This document shows positions 11,036 through 22,990 of a DNA stretch of 64,000 nt, one piece after another (position 1 is the first letter of the stretch; every line of letters starts with the position of its first letter). A model generated the notes under the pieces. It was not told the origin of the DNA, made no database searches, and saw nothing but the letters and a program-made list of their open reading frames with translations. Origin of the DNA: Eudorina sp. 2006-703-Eu-15 (lineage: Eukaryota > Chlorophyta > Chlorophyceae > Chlamydomonadales > Volvocaceae); the NCBI GenBank assembly GCA_003117195.1, contig BDSI01000003.1, positions 186,001 through 250,000 of the forward strand, in the 5' to 3' direction. Position numbers and translations under genes: made by a program.

Positions 11036-12953
11036 CCTGACTCCTTGACTTGCTCAACCCAGACTGGCGGAAGCGTCAGTATGTTGACACTTTTCATACA
11101 CTGGAAGAAAGCTGGCCCCAGCCGTCAACACAAGTCAGTTGAGCAGCTTGGCCTGTCTTGAAGCGTGGGCTGACCCGGTTGACATCCTACTGGCTTTCTT
11201 CACGGTTCAAAGATAATGTGGCTTAGGCTTCCTCGGCACGACTGCCCATGATCCCCACGTTCGAGAAACTTGGTCGGTTTGAACTGAGCTGGCTTGCATC
11301 AAACGCGATTCCCTATAATGAGTGCTCTCAATCAATGCCCTAATTCCAACGATTACAAAATGTACAGCGATCGCTGATTATCCATTGCGATTGACCGATT
11401 GTGGTTTGTTTTCTCATCCTCTGGGGACGACGAGCATGCCCGAAAAAAGTGTACACCATGACAAGATGATGAGGAATGGAATGGGTGCATGATGGATCTT
11501 TACAACTTTATGAGGATAATTAACGGTTGTAATTGCAAGTTTCTGGCTGACGCAGGCAGACCGCATACAGTACATGCACCTCCTCGAGCATCCCCGAGCA
11601 TGTATGAGATAGCTTGCATAACCATGATAACGCTAACACCAACTGCGTTGTGTCAGCGTGGAGCTATACTTTTGCAGTACAGTCTCGCACACTCTTAAGG
11701 TCGCAGATATCACCTCGTTTGCAAGGAAACTCAGTGGTATGACCGAAGGTATCACCTATGGTATGACCTGTCGGCCTTCACCATCCTTCACCGGATCGCT
11801 GCCATGACACGGGCTGCACAGTACAAATACGCGGCGCAGCCTATCCGGGCCTGTGTGACATGTGTGATTCACCCAGTTTACCAAAGTCATGTGCACGGTA
11901 AAGATTGTTAGTGCGGCATGTAGGGTCCCTCCATGATCCATGCAACGCCTGGCAGTTGTATCCGTGCTACTAACATCAAGCAGTATTGTGTTGTCCTAAA
12001 GGACGCACACAAAATCTCAAGGTATGCAGTGGATAGACATTTGCCATGCATGCATGCGGCGGACGGTGGACGGTGTTCGCTCAGCGGTTCCTTTTTGATA
12101 CGGCATGGGCGCATGGCGGGAAGATTACGGAAGGTGGTACGAAATAGGCACTCATCAGAATATCGACAGCGTCACCACACAATTTTGTTCATCACAGCAT
12201 ACATGCTGCCTTTAACAACCCCTCGCCTACGTTATGACTGTCTTGTGAATGCCGTATAATTTCTAATCCTGCCGGCGATTGGCTGTTATGATGAAAACCC
12301 TTCTGCTTCAGCTTGAAGCGACGGACCTCAAAATACATGTACGTTTGTCCTGCTCTGACCATTCCGTTGACGAGCTGGTGGTCAGGTGGTGTGCCGGTAC
12401 GGATGCATCTCTTCCCCTATTTTCCTATTTGCAAGCAATCAGTCAGGCAACTTGTAATTGAATAATTCTCTGAAAATAAATAAGCAACATAAGCAGCCTT
12501 GCGAGTCACAGCTTTTTAACTTGTGACCGCCCAGGTGCCTCGCCATTCTGATACGCGTTAGCCTTGGCGAAGGTGCTGTTATGCAATGCACTGTCAAAAA
12601 GCATCTAGGGCGTCCGTTTCGTTGTTGCTTGTTTGCTGTGTGTTCACTTAGCTAATACCTTGGGCGTCCGGCCTTGTCCGTATCAGCCCGAAAAGTAAAT
12701 AAGGTGAGGTGACAGAGCTTACACGATTTGCTTAGGAGATACCCAACTTTCAGCGCGATATCACGCCGAGCTATCCTTTGCCCCATTTTGTCGCTGCCTT
12801 CGGCTTGTCTTCGAATGCCTTGCATTTGCTATGTTTTGATCTCAAGCTCGGTGTGATCATGTATCCTGACTCGACTACCGTCAAAATTTTACTGTTTTCA
12901 GCGGCTGGAGTCGCGGGGCAGCTGGCCCTCTCAGCGGTGACCGCTGGCACGGC
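11036..12953. other. Divergent intergenic region, no gene seen
   Basis: About 1.9 kb of lower-GC sequence between two divergently oriented genes. It should contain promoters of both, and possibly 5' UTR exons of the plus-strand gene. Short open frames here use AT-rich codons and give no recognisable peptide. Confidence 0.5.
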
Positions 12954-15900
12954 ATGCGCAACACCAATGAAGGAGGAACAGGCAACACAACATTGTTCTT
13001 CCTGGCGCAACCGCCTCGACCAGACAAATGTGGCGGGCACACTCGCGACACATTCAGTCACGGCACTATCAGCGATGTGAACACATCGTCATCAAATGCG
13101 CGTGCAAGAGACGTGCTGGGGCAGCTGCAGGCGTCCAGGTCAGCATCCATTAAAGCCGAACCGTTATCTGCTCCAGTCCAAGCACACGGACAGCCTGAAC
13201 ATATGGAGGATCCTGCTCTACATGGATCGGACGGCCCACGGTGGGACCATAGCTGCGACGCGTCCGGCAGCCACAGTCATGCTGGCGCGAAGCGCGCCCG
13301 GCCTGTTGTTTTCACCGCCGGATTGACCGATATGGACCCGCTGCTGTCGTTCAAATCGCGACGTGTGATGTCCATACCATCGCATGTGGGAGAAGAGCCC
13401 GCGGGCGATCCCACTATGGGGCTGCCTCAAACCACCGAACCCACATCCTCAGCCCGTCAACCGGCTCAACAGGGTCAAACGCTCAACAGCCTCCTGGCCT
13501 GTGCTACGAGTGCCATCCGTGGCGACGGTGGGGCCGCCGCCGTCATCAGCCGCCCAGCTTCTGTTCCCGTGCCAGGGCCCCGCACCAGCAACTCCTCCAT
13601 CAGGAGCGACTGGGGTCCCACCGCTAGCAGCAGCCGCCTCTCCACATTCCTGTCCTCAACCTCGCCCGCCGTCATGGAGCAACTGCTGGCGGCTGCGATG
13701 ACGGGCTCTGCCCTGCCGGAGCCAGGCCGCAACGTCACCGCCAGCGTCACGGCTGTCAGCGCCGAAACCACAATGTGCGCGCCTCCAACGATCCGCGCTT
13801 CGGCCTCGCAGCCGCCATGTGGGTCGTTACCTTTCCCACCGGGGGACCCGAAGTCGCGGCCCGCGCAGCCCGACCCAGATGGTAGCGCCTGGGCGTCTGG
13901 CAGCGCAGCCGCTGCTGCCACCACCGCCGCGACCGCCACCTTGGTGACGTCATGCGCGCAGCCGTTTGCCCCCGGATCGACCGGGAAGGCGCCGGTCACC
14001 CGTGAGGATTGGAAGGGCAGCAGCGGCAGCCCTGCGCACTACGGTCCGGCCGCCATTCCCTCGCTCCCGGCCAACGGCAAGACCCGGGGCGCGGCCAGGC
14101 AAGCACCCGTGGCAGCAGCAGCAGCAGCAGCCGCAGCAATGGACGGGAAAGCGCGATCCGGTCGGCCGGGCGATGGTGAGCCAGCAGGTGCGGCGGCCAG
14201 GCTGGCTGTCCCGGGGGGCGCGGCGAAGCGCGCTGCCGCGGGCGCGCGCTGCCTGCAGGCGTCCGCGGACGTGGACGCGGGGGGTGGTGACAAGCAGGTG
14301 GGCGGCAAGGCGGCGGAGCCCGCGGCGGCGGCTCCAGCGCTGGAGGCTGCGGACCAGCCGGCGCAGGCGACGGAGCCGCTGACGGCGCAGCTGGGCGCAG
14401 CCCTGCCGCCGGCGTTGGCCGCGCGGCTCAAGAAACCGATCCGCATCATCCAGCCGATTAGCACGTCATGGGAACTGGAGACCCTGCAGTGCGGCGGCGG
14501 CTCTGCTGCTCCGCCGGCGGCTGCTGCGGCGGCGGGTACTCCTCCTCTACCTCCACCGCCTGCCGACGTCAAACCCGCGACAGAGCCGGGGCTGGGGTCC
14601 GTGATAAAGGATCAGCAGGTGACCGACTGTGCAGTGGCGCCCGCTGCCGCGATCGCAGCGGGGGGGGGTGCGGGCGTCAACGTCGCCGGTGCGGTCGGTT
14701 CCCGGGCGGGTGTCGGCGGGCCGCGACTGGCGGGCTTCTTCCCGGGCGATAGGGACGCGGGATCCCTGCCGGTCGGGAACGCCCCCGTGCGGCGAGGGAA
14801 CGCGGCCGTGGGTGCTCCCGCGCGCGGAGCCGCCCCCCAGCACCCCCCGGATGGCGGCGCAAAGGCGGCCGCCCTCGCCGCCGCCGCGGCCGCAGCGCCA
14901 CCACAGTCCGCCGCGGGCTTTGCATCAGCGTGCGGTCACGCTCCGCCGTCGCCGCCGGTACCGCCGTCGGCGGCAGCGACGTCGATGACGATGGCGGGAT
15001 CCCCGGCAGATGCGGCTCATCTGGCGTCCTTGGCGCCTGCCCTCGCGGCGCTCGCAGCCCTGCCGCTGGCAGCAGCCGACAGCGCCTCGCCTTTCACCGC
15101 CGGCTGCTGGTTTGCCAACTCGGCCTGCGGGCCGACCACGGGCTCCACTGCGGCGGCAGCGGCCATGCTGCCCCCCGTGTACGGCAGCAGCGGCACCATA
15201 GGTTCCGGCACGCTGCCAACCGGGGTGATCCCCGCCTTCAGTTCCGGCTGCCTGCCCAACGGGCCGAGCGGGGTTATGTCCCGGGCGGCCGCATTGGGTG
15301 ACTGGGGGCATCTGGTCGCCGCGGCCGCGGCCGGCGGGACGGGCGAAGGCTTGGCCGCCCATTTCGAGACATTGTCTGGCCGCCAGAATACCAACGCAAT
15401 GTCCGCTGCGGCCATCCGCGCAGCCGGTCTGCACTCGAACGGCGGCGTGCCAGCCACAGGCGACGTCCTCGTACCGCCGTCTCTCGGCGGCGCTTCTGGC
15501 GCTGTGGCGGCGGCGGCGGCGGCGGCGGGGCTGCCGGCACCGTTGCCGCTGCACCCGCGGCCGCCGCTACAGGTCCTTCAGCGGTCGACGACGGCGGCGG
15601 CGTCTGGCTCCGCGTCTTGCCTGGGTAAGGTCCAGGGAGAGCTGACGCTTCTGTACCAGTGGTACGTCGCCAACAAGACGGTGTATCTGGACCAGGCGCA
15701 GCGTCAGCTGCAGCGCATCGAGGAGCTGACGGCGGCGCGCGAGGGCGCCGGGGAGGCGGCCGGCGGCGCCGACGGCACGGCGGCGGCGAGCGCCAAGGTC
15801 GAGTCCGCGGAGGCCATGCGGGCGTTTGAGACGGCGCTCAAGATCATGAGAGTGTGTGGCCGGGTGGAGCAGCAGTGGCTGGCGTTGCCGACAGGGCCGC

Positions 15901-16517
15901 TGCCTGGGGCGCATCCGGGTACACTGGAAGCGCCTCCGTCGATGCCGCCACCCCCGCCGCCGCCGCTGGCGCAGGCGCCGATGCAGCTAGACTTGACGGC
16001 CCCGCCGCCGTGTGGGCCGCCGTCCCGGGTACCGACAGGCGCCACGCCGCTGGGCATGCCCGGCCTAGGCCCGGGTACCTCCGGGCTTGGTTCCGGAGCC
16101 GCTGCTGCGGATGGTGTGCAGCAGCTGCCGTTGAACGTTCCCGCGCCGTCCAGCGGTTGGTCACACGGCGCGGGGGCCGCGCTGGCCGTGGCGGCGGCTC
16201 TCGTGGGGTCGGTGTCCCGGGCAGGATTCCCTGGGGGACCGGTCGGTCCGGGCCATGAGCCATCGCTGGCCGGCGGATTGCCCGCCGTGGCGACGCGCGG
16301 CGCCGCAGCGGCGGCGGCCGGCGGGCCTGGCGCGCGACCCTTGAACGGGCTGCCGGTGTCGTGGACGATGCCGGGAATAAAGCCGGTTGCGGCGACGGGC
16401 CCTTCGCGTCTGGGCATGGCGGCGGCGGTGCCGCCACCGCCGGCGCCGCCGCCGCTGGGTGCCGCAGTGGTGGCCCCGGGCAAGATCACACGGCTAGGGC
16501 AACCCGCCGCCGCCTGA
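12954..16517 (+). CDS. Large Ala/Gly/Pro-rich protein of unknown function (1187 aa open frame)
   Basis: An uninterrupted frame of 3.56 kb ending at TGA 16515-16517, with strong G/C third-position bias from about 13,090 onward. Most of the product is low-complexity Ala, Gly, Pro and Ser. Two ordered-looking, helix-prone stretches occur near the end: about residues 889-925 (VQGELTLLYQWYVANK, then YLDQAQRQLQRIEEL) and about 945-985 (AFETALKIMRVCGRVEQQW). They could form a coiled coil or interaction module. No catalytic or DNA-binding motif is recognised. Such proteins in volvocine algae are often nuclear regulators, but that is only a guess. The first about 45 codons have mixed codon use, so the true start may be downstream, or the frame may be the last exon of a longer gene. 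A TGTAA lies 202 nt after the stop. Confidence 0.65.
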   Translation: MRNTNEGGTGNTTLFFLAQPPRPDKCGGHTRDTFSHGTISDVNTSSSNARARDVLGQLQASRSASIKAEPLSAPVQAHGQPEHMEDPALHGSDGPRWDHSCDASGSHSHAGAKRARPVVFTAGLTDMDPLLSFKSRRVMSIPSHVGEEPAGDPTMGLPQTTEPTSSARQPAQQGQTLNSLLACATSAIRGDGGAAAVISRPASVPVPGPRTSNSSIRSDWGPTASSSRLSTFLSSTSPAVMEQLLAAAMTGSALPEPGRNVTASVTAVSAETTMCAPPTIRASASQPPCGSLPFPPGDPKSRPAQPDPDGSAWASGSAAAAATTAATATLVTSCAQPFAPGSTGKAPVTREDWKGSSGSPAHYGPAAIPSLPANGKTRGAARQAPVAAAAAAAAAMDGKARSGRPGDGEPAGAAARLAVPGGAAKRAAAGARCLQASADVDAGGGDKQVGGKAAEPAAAAPALEAADQPAQATEPLTAQLGAALPPALAARLKKPIRIIQPISTSWELETLQCGGGSAAPPAAAAAAGTPPLPPPPADVKPATEPGLGSVIKDQQVTDCAVAPAAAIAAGGGAGVNVAGAVGSRAGVGGPRLAGFFPGDRDAGSLPVGNAPVRRGNAAVGAPARGAAPQHPPDGGAKAAALAAAAAAAPPQSAAGFASACGHAPPSPPVPPSAAATSMTMAGSPADAAHLASLAPALAALAALPLAAADSASPFTAGCWFANSACGPTTGSTAAAAAMLPPVYGSSGTIGSGTLPTGVIPAFSSGCLPNGPSGVMSRAAALGDWGHLVAAAAAGGTGEGLAAHFETLSGRQNTNAMSAAAIRAAGLHSNGGVPATGDVLVPPSLGGASGAVAAAAAAAGLPAPLPLHPRPPLQVLQRSTTAAASGSASCLGKVQGELTLLYQWYVANKTVYLDQAQRQLQRIEELTAAREGAGEAAGGADGTAAASAKVESAEAMRAFETALKIMRVCGRVEQQWLALPTGPLPGAHPGTLEAPPSMPPPPPPPLAQAPMQLDLTAPPPCGPPSRVPTGATPLGMPGLGPGTSGLGSGAAAADGVQQLPLNVPAPSSGWSHGAGAALAVAAALVGSVSRAGFPGGPVGPGHEPSLAGGLPAVATRGAAAAAAGGPGARPLNGLPVSWTMPGIKPVAATGPSRLGMAAAVPPPPAPPPLGAAVVAPGKITRLGQPAAA

Positions 16518-19500
16518 GACGCGCTGCGCCGGTCTGCACGGGTGCGGTGGAGGAAGCGGCGTGAGGTGCGGGTGGGTGATGGCGGCTGCAGCGGCGAGTG
16601 CGTGTCGTCGTCCCGGTGTCAAACAGTGACCCGCGGATCCGCAGCGCATCTTTGTTTGTTGAGGACTGTTTGGAGCGGTGTCTGCGGGTGTGTGAGAGAG
16701 AGAATGTGTGTGTGTGTGTGTAAGAAAATCTGAGCCGCGAGAAGCGAAGTCCAGCGGAATAGGCGACACAGGCGAGAGTGTGTGTGTTGGTGTTTATTAG
16801 GATGTTACAGGTGTTGGTGTGGTTGCCCAGCGGGTCACGCCGTACTTGCCCCCCGCGAGCAGTCTTTCTTTTTCGTGCGTGAGCAGGTACTGGTGACCCA
16901 TAGGACGCGAGGGTCAGGGCGATACGGATTCTGTTACCTTTGTTGACCGTCACTTCAGTTTTTCTGCGTCTAGTTTACGCGAGGATATAACCCATCCAGT
17001 CGACTGCGGACTGGCGACTTAGGATGGCTTTGGATCGGCTCGCTAGGTGTCGAGGCCTGCGGGGCGGCGTGCGCGCTTGGTCTTCATCCACCCGCGTGGG
17101 TGGATGGCAGCCGGGCAGCCGGCGATATTGGAGCGTGCCGTGCGGCGGCCGAGTGACACAGTGGGCCGTGCCGCGGCCATGGCGTGCCTGCCTCCTTCCC
17201 TCGACTCGTCGGGGAGGGGGCCCGCGTCGCTCTGCGATCACCGCATAGTTCCCCCGTCCCCAGTCCCCGGGTTACACCGGTCGCCAGGCACCCGCCGGTT
17301 GTGGCGGCACGGCGCTGCGTGCGCGGGGCGGCCGCCGCATGCGCAGCGACCTGCGCGGATGTGATTGTTGTGTTGGTTTCTGGACGCCACGTTTCGACCT
17401 CAAAACGTTTGTTTGCGTGTCGTGTTTAAGACAACCCACGTTCGTACCGGGGCATGCCAGCGAGCGAGCGTGATGTGTTTTGCCGGTTCCATTTTGTGTT
17501 TGTTTAGTGCTGCTGCTGCCAGCGCTCGTGTCGCGGTTGTACGTATGCTGTTTGACTGCTTAAGTGTGGTTCGTGGGGTTGATGGCTGCGGCGTGGCTGG
17601 GCCCACGGATCACGGGCACGGGAAGAGATTGGCGCGGGCTGCGGGGGGGTGTCTGCGCTTTGCCGCATTCCGTCGTCCTCCATTCCGCTGCCCTTGCTTT
17701 CCGCGGCAGGATGAGTTCAACGCCCGCACCTGCTTAAGTACGTGTTACAACGGACGACACGGTATGACCCAGCCTTAACGTGTGGAGGGCGAACGCGCTA
17801 GGGCGTCGGCGTGACTAGCCCCTTACTTGACTTGCCGGAGCCTGAGCCTGCCCTGGGTGGGGTGGGGTGTACAGACTGACTCAGCAAGTCCTGGGGCCAG
17901 ATGGCAGCTGGCGGCCGTGCTGCTAGCCGACGCGTGGGCGGAGATCCCTGATCCTGATCTTCCGGAAGCTTCCTACAATGCCGTGGTGAATGTTGAGGCA
18001 AGTAGAACCGTAATGGCAGGGTTGCTGAACGACACGGTGGGTTTTAACCACGCCAATGGTTGAATAAGGTGCCTTACTGCTTCCGGAGGTTGAAGGGCCG
18101 GATTTCACTCGGGCCTGCTCTTGTCGCGGGCGGCGAGTGGCCCCGCTTGGAGGGAAGGCGGGCGGCAGACAATCTGTGGGGCGGAAGGGGCCGGGACATC
18201 ACCGTACAAGATGGCCTGCGGTGTCGTACAGCGTGTGCCGCGATTCAGCTCGCAAAGTATTTTGTGTAGTCGTGTGCTCCGAAGCGCTTGTGAGAGAGTG
18301 AACGAGTGGTTGGGTGACGCGGTGATCGGCGGGGCGTGTACGGCAGCCGGGGGACACGTCATAAGTACGCCATGTACGGCGGTGGCCGCAGGTCGTTGTC
18401 AGGGGATCGCTGCGTGCCGTTTGTGATATCGGGGGGTCATTGCCGGCAAGGCCGGTGCTGAGATTGTTGAGATTTCATTGAGACGGTGTTTCGTGGTGAG
18501 ATCTATCAGGAATTGACGTGGCACTGTACGGACGCTGTACGGTTTCCCCGGCTGTGGGTATCGGGATTGGGTTGTTCGCGAGGGGCGCGTCGACACGCTG
18601 CGGGCGCCGCAATCCTCAACGACGGACTGATCCGCACCACATTATTCTGGAGAGCGACTGCCGACGACTCGAGAAAACAAAGTGTGGGCTATCCTTCGGT
18701 TTCCTCGTCAGTCATCATTTCCGTGAGATTAATCTGGGCGTCCTTGACATGACGATTGATCGATCTGGGCTGCCAAGACGTGCTTCTTTGGGATTTCTGT
18801 GTTTCACGAATACTGGTCCATCGCGTGGTTTTGCCTTTCGTTTAGAGCCGCTTGGAAAAATTGTGTGCGCATGCAGGCGCCTGTGTGTCTTGGCGAGCCC
18901 GCTTTGGCGGCCCCCCTGTCCATGTTCCTCGGCTTTGTGGTTCAGCGGCACCAAGACGGATTTGGAATTGTCTTGGCCCTCCTTTTTGACCTAGTTGATT
19001 CAGATGCCCGGTGTCCGGCATTTATATAACAGGATTATGGCGATCGGCGGGTTTGGCACACGGCCGAGATGTGTATGTACCTCCTGCGAGGGCCGCCGCC
19101 AAAGCCGATTGCGGGCAGGAGATGCCGGCATGGGTGCATGTGTTCTTTTTCGCACCAACCCATACGGAAGGCCCCAAAGAGTGTTTGCCTCGCGGCAGCA
19201 AAAGCCCGCCTTTTTATTTTTTTCGTCGGGTGTGCTTTGCAGTCGCTGCCGCGTAGGCGTTCATTGTGGAATACGGTGGACGTTTGCTGTTTACCACTGC
19301 TGCATGGGACTGTTTTGGTTACTGTGAGTTCAGGAAAAATCGAGGTCAAGGCCTGGCCTGTTTTAGTTTTGAAGGCCAGCGCTCCTGGATGCCTCTTCCC
19401 ATGTCGTGCGATGTCGTTGCCGTCACGCTGCGAGACCGTTGTTCCGTTACATGTGGCGGTTGGTGGAACCATCGCCTGTGCGGCTGCGCGCTTTTTCGTT

Positions 19501-22500
19501 GCGCGCAGCCGAGTTCGACGGATAATGGGCACTGATCCGCGGCTTCGTCCGTGGGTCAAGCGCTGTTCACTGACCAGCCGGGAGGGCAGTAATGGACGCA
19601 CGCAGTGCAGCTTCACGCACCTGGCCGGATGATGTGAGGCATATGGGTGCGCGTGAGTGAACTGCTGGACATTGAATGGGCGGCACCACCGTCGAAGAGG
19701 TCTTTGTAGGAATGATGGAGCGGGGCATTTTTGCAGGCTCCAACTCACCCCACAGACCGCACCATCGCCTGTCGGCACAGTACGGTGGAGCGGGTCGTTC
19801 GCGAGAGCAGCCCCGCCCGTGTGTGTATGTACGCCAACCGGGTGTGCGGGAGGTTGTGGGGCAAGCGGCCATGGGCGGCCGGCGCCACAGACATCGGCCC
19901 CGCATCCTGGGCTGCGCCGCCGCAGCTGCAGCAGCAGCCGCGTGCCCGAGCTGAACAGCCTGCCGGGCTGCGGGGCGACATGGTCTGTGGCGGCATCGCC
20001 TCACCGCGCCATCGCTGTGCGCGAATTCAACAGGCGTCCCTTCCGCTCGCAGTTGCTTCGCAAGCTCGCATGGGGATCGGCGAAGGTGCCAGTAATCGCT
20101 CGGCGAGCCGCAGTTTCGGTTTGGATTATTGCTGAGGCTGACCTGAGTTGTGTGCGGGTGTTTCGTGGCTGGGTGCTATTTGTGGTGCTGTGTGTCGACA
20201 TCCCCGCATTTTTTATTGGCGTAGTTCTGCGTGGCGTTGTCCCGGTTTCCGCGCAGTCCGCCTAGGACGATGCCGTGCGTTTCGTACTGTATAGAGAAGC
20301 CGGTCGTACACGGTCGTACACCGCCGGTTGCCCGCCGTAGCATCCCAGCTATCATCCGAGTTGGCACGGGCGGGAAGTGGCGGGATGTGTTGTGGTTTCT
20401 AGTATGGCATTCAAACATCGTACTTCCATTTGACATCGTGCTTTAAATACACCAGGTGTCGACGGGCTGAAGTCGTGGACCGAACTGGCACCGGGGTTAC
20501 AGGGCCTAGCCGGCCCGACGTTGTCCAGGACACCTCCGTCCCGTTTCGTCCGCGAGGCCTTATTAAGGCCTGGGTCGCAGTTGTTTTTAAATTTCTTTGC
20601 ATATGGGATAAGTGCATCAGGGCGGATGGTGAGGTGCGCAGGGCCCAGGACCCTCGAATTATGTGTTTTTTTGGGGTGGGGGGTGTTTGGCTTGCGTTGC
20701 TGCTTCGTGCTTTTTTTGCAGCCTCGTGAGAAGAAACGGTTCGGGACACGGCGCGGGGTTGTGTTGATGATGTAGTGTTCAGAATGCGGGCAGGGCAAAG
20801 GTGCCCTGGAAGAACATGGATCGTTAAGCGCAGCAGCAGCAGCAGGACGGCGATGCAGGAAAAGAGTGACGATGAGGGCGCGCAGAGGCGGCGAGAGGCG
20901 TGGATTGCTTTTCCCTTGGGCCTCTCTATGTTTGACCGCGATAGCTCGCACACCGGAAGAGCGCGCCACTGTCCTACTGCATATGCAAACCGGCGCATTT
21001 GTTGGAAAACTGTGGGTTTCAATGATCAGAGGTCAGTCGCGAACGGGTGTACAGGCCGTGTTTTTTCCATCGCGGCAGGCGGGCGGGCGGGCGGGGCGGC
21101 GCCCTCTTGTCCTGGGGTTTGCGCCCGTGTGGCGGCGAGAGTGCGACCGTGCACGACGGGACGCGGTGTCGTGAACACTGCAGTAATGGTAGGCAGCGCC
21201 GACGGCGCGGAAACGCGCTGACACAGCGCGTCCGGTATAATTATCGCATGTGCTGCACGTTCCTCCTCATCCTTTGGTCTGAGTTGGCGCGCTGGCTCTG
21301 GATGATCGGACACGTAGATGCACTTTCACTCGTTATGTCAGCAGCTCAGTTCACAGCAAGTTCACCTCGACACATGTCGTCGGCAGCTGCAGGCATTGTG
21401 GTAATCCCCTCACAGGCAGCCACCCGACCACTTGGGGACATACCGTAGTTGGCTACGCGTTTCAAGAGGTCGGCACAGGGACCGGGCGCTGTGTTGCCGT
21501 GTTATGCCTTATGTGACAGTAGTGGGGGAGGAACCGGTCCTTGAGCAATCCGCCTGAAGGAGGCCGTTGTGTGTTGCTTGGGCTCACACGATGCGTTTGA
21601 CGGGGTTCGGTTCGCTGCCTGTCAAGGCGCGTTGCGCACGGGTATAATGCCCCTAGGCTGCCTGTAGAGAGTAATAGAGGCGCTTTGGTGTTCACACGGA
21701 AGTAGTTCGCGCACCTACCCCAAGTTCGATCCTGTTCGATACATCCTTGAAGTTTCGCCAACCGTCACTCTCTGCCAGCATGCAGTGAGGTGCGCCTCAC
21801 GAACCCGGGTGGACAAGCGCGTGGCCGTTCGTGCTCGGGGTGCTCTACAGGCTGCACTTCGTAACAGGCTGACAATGACAGTACACAAGAACACTACATA
21901 ATCCGGGCATTTCGTATCCTAGGGATGCAGCAGTCTACTACTGTGTGATGTTACAGCGGAGGGCGATGGATCCACGTCAGATCCACGTCAGTGTGGACGA
22001 CAACACGTGCTCACACAACATGACCGGGCGTCCAAGCCTGAACTGCCGGCGACGCATCTAGGGAGATGAAGGATCCTGGTCCGGGCGGGTGCGCCATGCA
22101 GGATCTGCCAATTGCATCCCACGGCGATTCGCGGGAACAGCTGCCGACCATTCTCCATCTGTGACACCATGCCACACAGCGCCTCAGACCAAAGGCCCTA
22201 CCTCGCAGCACCCGACAGGAGGACGCTGACGAGCTCGTACGGAATCGACTGCCAGGCAACGCACACTAGTACGACACGCCGTACAGCACAATTGTGACGC
22301 TTCTTCCACGACACGCCGACGTGCTGTGCCCATCACGTGCCGTGGACCTCCTGCCCTGCAGGCCACACGTGGGTTTTAACAAAACCTGCGCGACGACTTC
22401 CAGGCTCCGGAGCCACCACGCCATCGGTCACCATCGGCGTCAGTCGTAACGGAAAACGCCGCACACGCAAACACACACGCAAACACACATTGCACATACC

Positions 22501-22990
22501 GCGTTACGTCCGCACCCAATCGCGGTGTCAGCGCCGATCCCGGCGACGGAATTCTTGTGCGGGTTGGACCCGGTGTGGGTGCCCACATGGCACCCCTATA
22601 AAATCGAAGCACGACTGACCTCCGAGGCTGGCCATCCTCCACACACACCTGGCAGCTGCCGCTGGCAAGCTGCCTTGCTGCCTGCCCCGCCCCGCCCCGT
22701 CCCTGCCCTGCCCTGGGACGTGCGCGGCCCCCTCCCCCCCGGGGCGCGCGCCTCTCGCCACCGATGGACTTCAGTTCAGCTGCAACAACAAACATGCCAC
22801 CGCAGACGACGACACGGCAACAACCGGGCAAACGCCGCTGCACAGGCCCCGCGCTGCAGGCTATTCAAGCGACTGGCGCCTCCGCCATAGCTGTGCCTGC
22901 CGGCCGGCACGCAGACCGAGCCGCCGCCGGCGCCGACCCCCCGCGCACAGCAGGGGCGCCTCGTCCCGATTGATGCGCTCGCAAGGCCTC
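16518..22990. other. Long intergenic region between convergent genes, no gene seen
   Basis: About 6.5 kb of moderate GC. The 3' UTR of the upstream plus-strand gene occupies the left end and that of Rab GDI the right end. I read the longer open frames (for example those near 19,035-19,780 and 19,657-20,265) and found no conserved motif, splice-consistent exon set or codon bias like the neighbours. No transposon hallmark is recognised. The region could hold non-coding RNA or decayed repeats. Confidence 0.5.
16719..16723 (+). terminator. TGTAA poly(A) signal, large unknown gene
   Basis: TGTAA, the poly(A) signal typical of chlorophycean nuclear genes, 202 nt downstream of the stop codon. It follows a TG dinucleotide run. 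Confidence 0.5.

Noticed and set aside
12778..13080. 100-codon frame with a hydrophobic N-terminal stretch before the large unknown gene
   Set aside because: Overlaps the large frame in a different phase, with AT-rich codons and a weak start. An upstream exon of the large gene is possible but not supported.
19035..20265. Open frames of 200-247 codons in the gene-poor region
   Set aside because: No coding-type codon bias, no motif and no splice-consistent partner exons.
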